Assembly (NCBI GenBank): GCA_900754285.1
Contig: CAAECB010000031.1
Coordinates: 1 to 26,489 of the forward strand
Length of the DNA: 26,489 nt
Reading direction: 5' to 3'
Source of the DNA: Clostridia bacterium
GTDB taxonomy: Bacteria > Bacillota > Clostridia > TANB77 > CAG-508
Below are positions 1-6,818 of the stretch, one piece after another. The notes under the pieces were generated by a model. That model worked only from the letters and a program-made list of their open reading frames with translations, was not told the origin of the DNA and made no database searches. How positions within the stretch are numbered: position 1 is the first letter of the stretch; each line of letters begins with the position of its first letter. The position numbers and the translations under genes are program-made.

Positions 1-40
1 ATTATATCAGGAGTTTTTTATATACTAAAGTTTTTTACCT

Positions 41-66
41 ACCACTGGTAGAACCAGTGGTTTTTT
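41..66 (+). terminator. Intrinsic terminator of a plus-strand gene outside the window
   Basis: An 8-base-pair stem, ACCACTGG at 41-48 and CCAGTGGT at 54-61, has a 5-base loop and is followed on the plus strand by a T run (61-66). The minus-strand side lacks a T run, so it most likely ends a plus-strand gene lying left of the window and converging on acpP. No coding frame in bases 1-40 can be assigned. Confidence 0.7.
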
Positions 67-89
67 CAAGCTAAAGCGCCAATAATAAA

Positions 90-119
90 AATCCTAGTTT
101 TTAAATCTAGGATTTTTTT
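90..119. terminator. Bidirectional terminator after acpP
   Basis: The stem AATCCTAG (90-97) pairs with CTAGGATT (106-113). It is flanked by A-rich sequence on the left and a T run on the right, so it works as an intrinsic terminator in both directions. On the minus strand it starts about 15 bases after the acpP stop codon. Confidence 0.8.
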
Positions 120-127
120 ACCAATTA

Positions 128-370
128 TTATTGTACATTTTCTTTAATGTAGTCAACTACATCTCCTACTGTTACAACTTTTTCTGCATCACTATCTGGA
201 ATTTCTATATCAAATTCTTCTTCAATAGCCATAATTAGTTCAACAATATCTAATGAATCTGCTCCTAAATCATCTATAAAAGAAGCTTCCATAGTAACTG
301 CTGTATCTGTTACTCCTAATTGTTCAACAATAATTCCTTTAACTTTTTCTAAAATTTCTTCTGAACTCAT
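128..370 (-). CDS. acpP: Acyl carrier protein AcpP
   Basis: This 80-residue acidic protein carries growing fatty acyl chains as thioesters in type II fatty acid synthesis in the cytoplasm. The signature GADSLDIVEL is present. Ser39 in DSL is the expected site for 4'-phosphopantetheine attachment by holo-ACP synthase. Length and acidity match the family. The start is supported by a strong AGGAGGTGA ribosome binding site just upstream. plsX lies upstream, but the 121-base gap holds a good promoter (439-467) and a small leader hairpin (398-416), so acpP can be transcribed separately and strongly, as expected for one of the most abundant cell proteins. fabD and fabG, which often sit between plsX and acpP in Firmicutes, are absent here. 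A terminator follows at once. Confidence 0.97.
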   Translation of the reverse strand: MSSEEILEKVKGIIVEQLGVTDTAVTMEASFIDDLGADSLDIVELIMAIEEEFDIEIPDSDAEKVVTVGDVVDYIKENVQ

Positions 371-397
371 CGTACGAGTTCACCTCCTCTCAAGTTG

Positions 398-416
398 CAA
401 ATGATTTATTCATTTG
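398..416 (-). promoter_or_regulatory. Small hairpin in the acpP leader
   Basis: A perfect 7-base-pair stem, CAAATGA with TCATTTG, encloses a 5-base loop. It lies between the acpP promoter and the ribosome binding site. It may stabilise the mRNA or keep the binding site open. The role is inferred; the inverted repeat is seen directly. Confidence 0.4.
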
Positions 417-438
417 ATATTTTCTTTTTTATACTACC

Positions 439-467
439 TTTATAATATATGTTATAACTTTTGTCAA
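439..467 (-). promoter_or_regulatory. Sigma-A promoter of acpP
   Basis: On the minus strand TTGACA (467-462) is followed by a 17-base spacer and TATAAA (444-439). The -35 is perfect and the -10 has one mismatch. It lies about 70 bases before the acpP start, giving a short leader. Confidence 0.8.
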
Positions 468-491
468 GTATATTTCAAAATATTTTTAAAT

Positions 492-1514
492 TTATACTGA
501 TAAGTCGGAAAAAGCCTCAATCATCTTATCTACAGCCTTATTCTCAACAAATTTTTCTGCCTGAATAATAGTATATTCAAACAATTTTTCATCACTACTA
601 CCATGAGCTTTAACAACTGGTTTTTTCACACCCAAAAACAATGCACCACCATAAGATTTGTAATCCATAACTTTAGAAAATCTGCTCATAGCAGGCAAAG
701 CTGGAACAGTAGCAATTTTTGATAAAACACTCTTAAATAAACTTTCTTTTAAAGACCTTTTTACGAATTTACCTAATCCTTCTGTAGTTTTTAAAAATAC
801 ATTTCCTGTAAATCCATCTGTAACAATTGCATCAATTTCGCCAGAAAAAGCATCTCTACCCTCTACATTTCCAACAAAATTAACACCCAACTCTTCTGAT
901 TTTTCTTTTAATAATTGATAACTTTCCTTAACTAATTCATTTCCTTTAGTTTCCTCTGTACCAATATTTAAAAGCCCTATAGCTGGTTTTTCAATTCCAA
1001 AAGTATTACGCAAATATATTGTAGACATTTGAGCAAACTGCAATAAATTTATAGGTTTACAATTTGTATTTGAACCACAATCCATTAATAATAATTGACT
1101 TTTGTATGCTGGCAAAATTCCTGCTAATGCTGGTCTATCTATTCCTTTAATTCTACCAACTAATAAAGTAGCTCCTGCAAGCAATGCACCAGAATTTCCT
1201 GCAGAAATAAACACATCACCTTCATCAGCTTTTAACATATTAAATCCAACTACCATAGATGAATCTTTTTTATGTTTTATTGCAACTGTAGGTTGGTCTT
1301 CCATCTCAATTGTTTCTGTAGCATTTTTTATTTTTAATCTATCAGAAATTTCTTCTATTTCTTTTCCATAAAATTCTTTAACTTTAGCACGTATAACTTC
1401 TTCTTTTCCAACTAAAACTATTTCAGCCTTAACTTTATTTACAGCTTTTACAGCTCCTTTTATATTTGCGTCTGGTGCATTATCTCCACCCATTGTATCT
1501 AATATTATCTTCAC
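492..1514 (-). CDS. plsX: Phosphate acyltransferase PlsX
   Basis: PlsX converts acyl-ACP and phosphate to acyl phosphate, which PlsY then uses to acylate glycerol-3-phosphate, the first step of phospholipid synthesis in most Gram-positive bacteria. It is a peripheral membrane enzyme. The N-terminus KIILDTMGGDNAP and later stretches such as ISAGNSGA and DGFTGNV are typical of the family. I start it at a GTG (1514), giving 340 residues, the usual size. That GTG has GGGAGGAAA at correct spacing and matches the conserved N-terminus. The open frame runs further upstream to 1625, but this would add 37 unconserved residues across the promoter and the previous terminator. The link with acpP joins a fatty-acid carrier with the enzyme that takes acyl groups from it. 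It has its own promoter (1564-1592). Confidence 0.97.
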   Translation of the reverse strand: MKIILDTMGGDNAPDANIKGAVKAVNKVKAEIVLVGKEEVIRAKVKEFYGKEIEEISDRLKIKNATETIEMEDQPTVAIKHKKDSSMVVGFNMLKADEGDVFISAGNSGALLAGATLLVGRIKGIDRPALAGILPAYKSQLLLMDCGSNTNCKPINLLQFAQMSTIYLRNTFGIEKPAIGLLNIGTEETKGNELVKESYQLLKEKSEELGVNFVGNVEGRDAFSGEIDAIVTDGFTGNVFLKTTEGLGKFVKRSLKESLFKSVLSKIATVPALPAMSRFSKVMDYKSYGGALFLGVKKPVVKAHGSSDEKLFEYTIIQAEKFVENKAVDKMIEAFSDLSV

Positions 1515-1563
1515 GTATATTTCCTCCCAATATTGTTTATATAATTTTATTTGTAATATACCT

Positions 1564-1592
1564 ATTTTATTATTGTTTACTAAAAAAATCAA
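1564..1592 (-). promoter_or_regulatory. Sigma-A promoter of plsX
   Basis: On the minus strand TTGATT (1592-1587), a 17-base spacer and TAAAAT (1569-1564) precede the plsX GTG start by about 50 bases. It lies just past the terminator of the preceding small gene, so plsX begins a new transcript. Confidence 0.7.
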
Positions 1593-1601
1593 TACTTTTA
1601 T

Positions 1602-1640
1602 CATAAAAAGTTCCCAATCACGCAAATTTGCATGATTGGG
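1602..1640 (-). terminator. Terminator of the 95-residue protein gene
   Basis: A 28-base near-perfect palindrome (1613-1640, CCCAATCA arm) has one mismatched pair. On the minus strand it is followed by CTTTTT. The plus side has no T run. It ends the transcript of the small gene just upstream. Confidence 0.75.
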
Positions 1641-1646
1641 AGAATT

Positions 1647-1934
1647 TCAAAAAATGCTTGCATCAAACTGATTATATTTAACTTGATAAATATCTCGAAT
1701 TTCTTGAATCTGATGATTTCTTTCTGTATAAATATCATCCAATCGATTCTTAAAACTCAACCAGTTTTTAATTCTCTTGAAAAATCCAGTATCTAATTTT
1801 TTAAGTTCTTCATAATCTCGTTTTGCTTCTTCCTCTACTGCTAAAAATTCCTCATTTATTCGGTCTATTTCCTTTTTTTCCTCATACCGAATTTTCCAAA
1901 GCTGAATTATTAATTTTTGTGATTCTTTATACAT
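1647..1934 (-). CDS. Small charged coiled-coil protein, function unknown
   Basis: I do not recognise this 95-residue protein. It has no signal peptide, membrane segment or metal-binding motif. Residues about 10-50 are rich in Glu, Lys and Arg with regular hydrophobic spacing (for example IDRINEEFLAVEEEAK), suggesting one long helix or coiled coil. A second amphipathic helix follows a short break near GFFKRIKNWLSF, which could touch a membrane surface or a partner. It is a single-gene unit, with a perfect-consensus promoter (1967-1995) and its own terminator (1602-1640), between tuf and plsX. AAGGAGGG supports the start, although part of that site could pair with GCCT directly before the ATG. 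The dedicated strong promoter argues that it is a real, well-expressed protein. No function can be assigned. Confidence 0.8.
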   Translation of the reverse strand: MYKESQKLIIQLWKIRYEEKKEIDRINEEFLAVEEEAKRDYEELKKLDTGFFKRIKNWLSFKNRLDDIYTERNHQIQEIRDIYQVKYNQFDASIF

Positions 1935-1966
1935 AGGCTTTTGCCCTCCTTGGTTTTTATACTAAT

Positions 1967-1995
1967 ATTATACCACTTTATGTTTACAATGTCAA
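1967..1995 (-). promoter_or_regulatory. Perfect-consensus promoter of the 95-residue protein gene
   Basis: On the minus strand TTGACA (1995-1990), a 17-base spacer and TATAAT (1972-1967) match the sigma-A consensus exactly. The -35 box overlaps the U-tract of the tuf terminator, so one transcript ends where the next begins. Confidence 0.85.
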
Positions 1996-2026
1996 AAAGA
2001 ACTAGAAACATATATTTCTAGCTCTT
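1994..2026 (-). terminator. Terminator of tuf and the str operon
   Basis: AAGAACTAGAAA (1997-2008) pairs with TTTCTAGCTCTT (2015-2026) around a 6-base loop. On the minus strand a T run follows. The single imperfect pair is a G-U wobble in minus-strand RNA, consistent with selection as a minus-strand terminator. It lies 11 bases after the tuf stop codon. Confidence 0.85.
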
Positions 2027-2037
2027 AAAAATCATAA

Positions 2038-3240
2038 TTATTCAATAATGTCTGCAACAACACCTGAACCAACTGTTCTACCACCTTCACGAATAGCGAA
2101 TCTTAATCCTTTTTCGATAGCGATAGGTGTAATTAATTCGATTGTCATATTAACATTATCTCCAGGCATAACCATTTCAACACCTGCATCTAATTCAATA
2201 ACACCAGTAACGTCTGTTGTTCTGAAGTAGAATTGTGGTCTATATCCATTAAAGAATGGTGTATGACGTCCACCTTCTTCTTTTGTTAGAACATAAACTT
2301 GTGATGTGAATTTTGTATGTGGATGAATTGTTCCTGGTTTACATAGAACTTGACCTCTTTCGATGTCTTTTCTATCAATACCTCTTAATAGAACACCGAT
2401 ATTATCTCCAGCTTCAGCTTGATCTAATAGTTTTCTGAACATTTCAACACCTGTTACAACAGTTTTTCTTCTTTCTGTTGTTAAACCAATGATTTCAACT
2501 TCGTCTTGAAGTTTAACTTCTCCTCTTTCTACTCTACCTGTAGCAACTGTTCCACGTCCTGTAATTGTGAATACGTCTTCTACTGGCATTAAGAATGGTT
2601 GATCAATTGGTCTTTCTGGTGTTGGTATATAACTATCAACAGCATCCATTAATTCTTTCATTGGAGCATATACAGGATCATTAGGATCTGTAGATGTGCT
2701 CTCTAATACTTGTAGAGATGAACCTTTTATAACTGGAATTTCGTCTCCTGGGAAACCATATTCTGTTAATAAGTCTCTAACTTCCATTTCAACTAATTCT
2801 AATAATTCTGGATCATCAACCATATCACATTTATTTAAGTAAACAACGATGTATTTAACACCAACTTGTCTAGCTAATAAGATGTGTTCTCTTGTTTGTG
2901 GCATAGGACCATCAGCTGCAGAAACAACTAAGATAGCACCATCCATTTGAGCAGCACCTGTAATCATGTTTTTAACGTAGTCAGCATGTCCTGGGCAGTC
3001 AACGTGTGCATAGTGTCTTTTATCTGTTTCATATTCTACGTGTGCTGTGTTGATTGTGATTCCTCTTGCTTTTTCTTCTGGAGCTCCATCGATTTGATCG
3101 TAAGCTTCAAATTTAGCTTTACCTAATAATGATAAATATTTAGTAATAGCTGCTGTTGTTGTTGTTTTACCATGGTCAACGTGTCCGATTGTACCAATGT
3201 TAACGTGTGGCTTTGTTCTTTCAAACTTTGCTTTTGCCAT
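2038..3240 (-). CDS. tuf: Elongation factor Tu
   Basis: EF-Tu is the GTPase that delivers aminoacyl-tRNA to the ribosomal A site. The product has 400 residues with the G1 motif GHVDHGKT (residues 19-26), the G3 motif DCPGH and the G4 motif NKCD, then the two beta-barrel domains ending in VVADIIE. The start MAKAKFERTKPHVN is chosen because GAGGAGGAA sits 8 bases before it and it matches the conserved family N-terminus. An in-frame ATG 33 bases upstream lacks a proper ribosome binding site. It is the last gene of the rpsL-rpsG-fusA-tuf order, but the 165-base gap after fusA carries a good promoter (3342-3370) and a hairpin leader (3267-3298). It is therefore probably made from its own transcript as well as operon readthrough, which suits its high abundance. 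Confidence 0.99.
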   Translation of the reverse strand: MAKAKFERTKPHVNIGTIGHVDHGKTTTTAAITKYLSLLGKAKFEAYDQIDGAPEEKARGITINTAHVEYETDKRHYAHVDCPGHADYVKNMITGAAQMDGAILVVSAADGPMPQTREHILLARQVGVKYIVVYLNKCDMVDDPELLELVEMEVRDLLTEYGFPGDEIPVIKGSSLQVLESTSTDPNDPVYAPMKELMDAVDSYIPTPERPIDQPFLMPVEDVFTITGRGTVATGRVERGEVKLQDEVEIIGLTTERRKTVVTGVEMFRKLLDQAEAGDNIGVLLRGIDRKDIERGQVLCKPGTIHPHTKFTSQVYVLTKEEGGRHTPFFNGYRPQFYFRTTDVTGVIELDAGVEMVMPGDNVNMTIELITPIAIEKGLRFAIREGGRTVGSGVVADIIE

Positions 3241-3266
3241 TTTAAATTCCTCCTCTTTTTTTAAGT

Positions 3267-3298
3267 TAGCCATAGTAGTTTAAAACTACTATTGGCTA
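3267..3298 (-). promoter_or_regulatory. Hairpin in the tuf leader next to the ribosome binding site
   Basis: TAGCCATAGTAGTT pairs with AACTACTATTGGCTA, leaving a 3-base loop and one bulged base. On the minus strand the stem ends about 10 bases before GAGGAGG. It could stabilise the mRNA or affect access to the ribosome binding site. The upstream in-frame ATG lies inside the stem. Confidence 0.5.
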
Positions 3299-3341
3299 CT
3301 ATTAATATTTAAAAATTAATATCTTTACTTAATGTACTAGC

Positions 3342-3370
3342 ATTTTATAACATTTTTTATAAAAAAGCAA
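3342..3370 (-). promoter_or_regulatory. Internal promoter before tuf
   Basis: On the minus strand TTGCTT (3370-3365), a 17-base spacer and TAAAAT (3347-3342) lie in the fusA-tuf gap, giving a leader of roughly 95 bases. A weak AT-rich inverted repeat after the fusA stop (3387-3405) lacks a clear T run, so readthrough from fusA is also likely. Confidence 0.65.
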
Positions 3371-3405
3371 GTACTTTAACGAAATTTTAGAATATATAAT
3401 TCTAA

Positions 3406-5490
3406 TTAAGCTTCTTTTTTAGCTCTTGAAGCAACAATTTGCTCTAATACTGATTTTGGAACTTCTTCATAATGAGATGGTTCCATAGAGTATGAACCTC
3501 TACCTTGAGTTTTTGAACGTAAGTCTGTTGCATATCCAAACATTTCTGATAATGGAATAAATGCATGTATTTCTTGCATTCCATCTTCTGCATCCATACC
3601 TTCCATTCTACCTCTTCTAGAGTTTACATCTCCTATAACATCTCCCATATATTCTTCAGGAACTGTTATTTCAACTTTCATAATAGGTTCTAATATAACT
3701 GATTTAGCTTGTTTACATCCCTCTTTGAAAGCCATAGAAGCAGCAATTTTGAAGGCCATTTCTGAAGAGTCAACTTCGTGATATGAACCATCAACTAATG
3801 AAACTTTGAAATCTATAACTGGGTAACCAGCTAAGATACCACTTTCAGCAGCTTCTCTCATACCTTGTTCAATAGGTTTAATATATTCTTTTGGAACAGC
3901 TCCTCCGACGATTTTGCTTTCGAATTCTATTCCTTTACCTGGCTCTAATGGTTCCATTTCAAACCAAACATCACCATATTGTCCTTTACCACCAGATTGA
4001 CGAATAAATTTACCTTGAACTTTTACTTTATTTCTAATTGTTTCTTTGTAAGCAACTTGTGGTTTACCTACATTACATTCAACTTTAAATTCTCTTTTTA
4101 ATCTATCAACAATGATATCTAGGTGTAATTCACCCATACCAGCGATAATAGTTTGTCCAGTTTCTTGATTTGTATAAGCTTTAAATGTTGGATCTTCTTC
4201 AGCTAATTTTGCTAAAGCGATTCCCATTTTTTCTTGAGCTGCTTTATCTTTTGGCTCAATAGCTATATCAATAACTGGTTCAGGGAATTCCATTGATTCT
4301 AGGATTATTGGATGATCTGGATCACATAAAGTATTTCCAGTTGTAACATCTTTTAAACCTACAGCTGCAGCAATATCACCAGCATATACTTTATCTATAT
4401 CTTCTCTGTGATTTGCATGCATTTGAAGAATTCTTCCTACTCTTTCTTTTTTATCTTTACTTGAGTTTAAAACTGTTGAACCTGATTCTAATGTTCCAGA
4501 ATAAACTCTGAAGAAACATAATTTTCCAACAAATGGGTCAGTTGCAATTTTAAATGCTAAAGCTGCAAATGGTGCATCATCAGAAGTTTTAGCTTCTGTT
4601 TCTTCTCCATCTAATGTTTCACCTTTGATATGTGGTATATCTAATGGTGATGGCATATATTCAACTATTGCATCTAATAATTCTTGAACACCTTTGTTTT
4701 TATATGAAGAACCACATGTAACTGGTACTATTTTATTTGCTATTGTTCCAGTTCTTAGACCTTTTTTGATCTCTTCTTCTGTCAATTCTTCACCTTCTAG
4801 GTATTTCATCATTAATTCTTCATCTTGATCAGCAACAGCCTCAATCATATTAGCTCTCCATGTTTCAGCATCTTCCTTCATATCTTCTGGAATATCTGTT
4901 TCAACAATGTGTTCTCCTAATTTATCATCTTGGATGTATGCTTTCATTTTGATAAGATCAACTATACCTTGGAAGTTATCTTCTGCACCAACTGGTAATT
5001 GGATTGGAACTGCATTTGCTTTTAATCTGTTTTTTAATTGGTCAACACAAAGCATAAAGTTAGCTCCAGTAATATCCATTTTATTTACATATACCATTCT
5101 TGGTACACTATATTTATCAGCTTGTCTCCAAACTGTTTCTGTTTGTGGTTGAACTCCACCTTTAGCAGCTAAAACTGTTACAGCACCATCAAGAACTTTT
5201 AAAGATCTTTGAACTTCTACTGTAAAGTCAACGTGACCTGGAGTATCAATAATATTAATTCTATTATTTTTCCAGAAACATGTTGTACAAGCAGAAGTAA
5301 TTGTAATACCTCTTTCTTGTTCTTGTGCCATCCAGTCCATTGTAGCAGCACCTTCGTGAACTTCACCTATTTTATGTGTTTTACCTGTATAGAATAATAT
5401 TCTCTCAGTTGTTGTTGTTTTACCAGCATCAATGTGAGCCATAATTCCTATATTTCTTGTTCTTTCTAATGGGTATGCTCTTCCTGCCAT
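3406..5490 (-). CDS. fusA: Elongation factor G
   Basis: EF-G is the GTPase that moves tRNAs and mRNA through the ribosome after peptide bond formation and, with ribosome recycling factor, helps split ribosomes. The 694-residue length is standard. AHIDAGKTTTTER near residue 18 is the G1 motif, DTPGHVDF the G3 motif and NKMD the G4 motif. Domain IV (around GGKGQYGDVW) and the C-terminal RGSYSMEPSHYEEVP segment are present. GGGGAGGAAAA precedes the ATG. It follows rpsG in the usual str order, but the 207-base gap holds a long palindromic repeat (5572-5698). A TATAAT-like box at 5523-5528 lacks a convincing -35, so it is unclear whether fusA has its own promoter. Confidence 0.99.
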   Translation of the reverse strand: MAGRAYPLERTRNIGIMAHIDAGKTTTTERILFYTGKTHKIGEVHEGAATMDWMAQEQERGITITSACTTCFWKNNRINIIDTPGHVDFTVEVQRSLKVLDGAVTVLAAKGGVQPQTETVWRQADKYSVPRMVYVNKMDITGANFMLCVDQLKNRLKANAVPIQLPVGAEDNFQGIVDLIKMKAYIQDDKLGEHIVETDIPEDMKEDAETWRANMIEAVADQDEELMMKYLEGEELTEEEIKKGLRTGTIANKIVPVTCGSSYKNKGVQELLDAIVEYMPSPLDIPHIKGETLDGEETEAKTSDDAPFAALAFKIATDPFVGKLCFFRVYSGTLESGSTVLNSSKDKKERVGRILQMHANHREDIDKVYAGDIAAAVGLKDVTTGNTLCDPDHPIILESMEFPEPVIDIAIEPKDKAAQEKMGIALAKLAEEDPTFKAYTNQETGQTIIAGMGELHLDIIVDRLKREFKVECNVGKPQVAYKETIRNKVKVQGKFIRQSGGKGQYGDVWFEMEPLEPGKGIEFESKIVGGAVPKEYIKPIEQGMREAAESGILAGYPVIDFKVSLVDGSYHEVDSSEMAFKIAASMAFKEGCKQAKSVILEPIMKVEITVPEEYMGDVIGDVNSRRGRMEGMDAEDGMQEIHAFIPLSEMFGYATDLRSKTQGRGSYSMEPSHYEEVPKSVLEQIVASRAKKEA

Positions 5491-5571
5491 TTAATTTTCC
5501 TCCCCTCGGTTTTATCTAATATATTATACACATATGAAATATGCAAATATTTTATTTCAAACAACTTTCTC

Positions 5572-5698
5572 AAATTTTTGTTAAAAGTGATTAGTTGTGC
5601 ATTTTTGAAATTAATTACAAGCCGAAGGTGTACGATGGTACATCGAGGTTTGGAATTAATTGCGAAAATGTGCAAATGATTGCTTTTAACAAAAATTT
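5572..5698. repeat. 127-base imperfect palindromic repeat between rpsG and fusA
   Basis: The outer arms AAATTTTTGTTAAAAG (5572-5587) and CTTTTAACAAAAATTT (5683-5698) are perfect complements. Pairing then continues inward to a 4-base loop GATG inside GTAC...GTAC. The right end overlaps the rpsG stop codon. In plus-strand RNA I count eight G-U wobbles, a few purine-purine mismatches and no A-C mismatch; in minus-strand RNA the eight become A-C mismatches. The structure therefore looks maintained as plus-sense RNA, antisense to the operon. It contains no gene. It may be a short mobile or regulatory palindrome similar in layout to the element at 22910-23030. Confidence 0.8.
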
Positions 5699-6168
5699 TA
5701 CCATTTGTAATGAGCAAATGCTTTATTAGCTTCTGCCATTCTATGTGTATCTTCTTTCTTCTTAAATGCTCCACCGTTACCAGCAACAGCATCCATAATT
5801 TCACCAGCTAATTTTTCAGCCATAGTTTTCTCATGTCTATTTCTAGCATAAGAAACTAACCATCTAAGACCTAAAGTTTGTCTTCTTTCAGGTCTAATCT
5901 CTAATGGAACTTGGTAAGTAGCTCCACCAACTCTTCTAGCTTTAACTTCAAGAACTGGCATTACGTTTTCTAAAGCTGCTTCAAAAACTTCTAAAGGATT
6001 TTTTCCTTCTTTTTCTTTAATGATATCAAAAGCATCATAAACTATTTTTTGAGCAACTGATTTTTTACCATCAAGCATAATATTATTAACTAATTTAGTA
6101 ACAACTTTGCTATTATAAATTGGATCTGGTAAAACATCTCTTTTTGCTATAAATCCTCTTCTTGGCAC
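5698..6168 (-). CDS. rpsG: 30S ribosomal protein S7
   Basis: S7 binds the 3' major domain of 16S rRNA and starts assembly of the 30S head, near the E and P sites. The 156-residue length is exact for the family, beginning MPRRGFIAKRDVLPDPIYNS and ending with the conserved HRMAEANKAFAHYKW. It starts with GTG at 6168, preceded by AAAGGAG at 9 bases. It follows rpsL, but the gap is 185 bases rather than the usual few and contains a possible promoter and three hairpins. In Escherichia coli, S7 represses its own operon by binding the rpsL-rpsG gap; a similar role here is possible but not shown. A long palindrome begins at its stop codon. Confidence 0.99.
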   Translation of the reverse strand: MPRRGFIAKRDVLPDPIYNSKVVTKLVNNIMLDGKKSVAQKIVYDAFDIIKEKEGKNPLEVFEAALENVMPVLEVKARRVGGATYQVPLEIRPERRQTLGLRWLVSYARNRHEKTMAEKLAGEIMDAVAGNGGAFKKKEDTHRMAEANKAFAHYKW

Positions 6169-6190
6169 TATTCTTCACTCCTTTTCTATT

Positions 6191-6258
6191 GGGATAATCC
6201 CATTAATCGTGATACTTAAAAAAGTATCAAAGTTACTCTGGAAAGAATTTTTCTTTCC
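6191..6258 (-). promoter_or_regulatory. Three stacked hairpins in the rpsG leader
   Basis: Three inverted repeats sit in a row just before rpsG: GGAAAGAA with TTCTTTCC (6240-6258), GATACTT with AAGTATC (6211-6228) and GGGAT-A-ATCCC (6191-6201). All are perfect stems with short loops, none has a T run typical of a terminator, and the last is close to the ribosome binding site. This is a good candidate for a protein-binding leader controlling rpsG and fusA, by analogy with S7 autoregulation. The structures are seen; the role is inferred. Confidence 0.5.
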
Positions 6259-6278
6259 CGCACAGTGCTTTATAATCT

Positions 6279-6308
6279 ATTCTAAATTTAAGTACCTCAA
6301 TTTATCAA
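6279..6308 (-). promoter_or_regulatory. Possible promoter before rpsG
   Basis: On the minus strand TTGATA (6308-6303), an 18-base spacer and TAGAAT (6284-6279) each match consensus at five of six bases. It would place the three-hairpin leader at the 5' end of an rpsG transcript. Confidence 0.45.
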
Positions 6309-6353
6309 GAATTACAAGCACTACTTTCTATTAGTTATAAATCAAATTAATGA

Positions 6354-6767
6354 TTATTTTTTAGGGCGTTTAGCTCCATATTTAGAACGAGCTTGCATTC
6401 TATCTTTAACGCCTGCTGTATCTAGTGTTCCTCTAATGATATGGTATCTAACACCAGGAAGGTCTTTTACCCTACCACCTCTAATTAAAACAACACTATG
6501 TTCTTGTAAGTTATGTCCTATACCAGGGATATAAGAAGTAACTTCATAACCATTTGAAAGTCTTACTCTGGCTACTTTTCTTAAAGCAGAGTTTGGCTTT
6601 TTAGGTGTAACTGTTTTTACAACTGTACAAACACCTCTTTTTTGTGGAGCTCTGTTATTTGTTAATTTTTTGTTTTTTGAGTTCCATCCATGTTGTAGAG
6701 CTGGAGCAGTTGATTTTGTAACACCTGTTTTTCTTCCTTTTCTTACTAATTGATTAATTGTTGGCAC
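6354..6767 (-). CDS. rpsL: 30S ribosomal protein S12
   Basis: S12 lies at the decoding centre of the 30S subunit and helps check codon-anticodon pairing. The 137-residue protein begins MPTINQLVRKGRK and contains KKPNSALRKVARVRL and GGRVKDLPGVRYH, the two regions where streptomycin-resistance changes occur in other species; both have the ordinary lysines seen in sensitive strains. The Asp in KDLPG is the residue modified by RimO in some bacteria. It starts with GTG, after a perfect AGGAGGTGA. It heads the str operon from a strong promoter (6899-6927) with a double-hairpin leader. The upstream neighbour is an unrecognised coiled-coil protein rather than rpoC or an L7Ae-like gene, as in Bacillus. 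Confidence 0.99.
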   Translation of the reverse strand: MPTINQLVRKGRKTGVTKSTAPALQHGWNSKNKKLTNNRAPQKRGVCTVVKTVTPKKPNSALRKVARVRLSNGYEVTSYIPGIGHNLQEHSVVLIRGGRVKDLPGVRYHIIRGTLDTAGVKDRMQARSKYGAKRPKK

Positions 6768-6818
6768 TTAAATTTCACCTCCTATTTTTAATTTCCTACA
6801 TAGTTTTGTAAAACCATG

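Noticed and set aside
1515..1625. An N-terminal extension of PlsX by 37 residues.
   Set aside because: It would run across the plsX promoter and the preceding terminator, is not conserved, and a GTG with a strong binding site fits the known start.
3387..3405. A terminator after fusA.
   Set aside because: The stem TTAGAAT/ATTCTAA is short and AT-only, and no solid T run follows on the minus strand.
5523..5528. A fusA promoter based on a TATAAT box.
   Set aside because: The -10 is good but there is no acceptable -35 at 16-18 bases, so I do not list it.
5466..5804. A 112-codon minus-strand reading frame across the rpsG-fusA gap.
   Set aside because: It overlaps rpsG and fusA in other frames, runs through the palindrome, has no ribosome binding site and shows no protein-like pattern.
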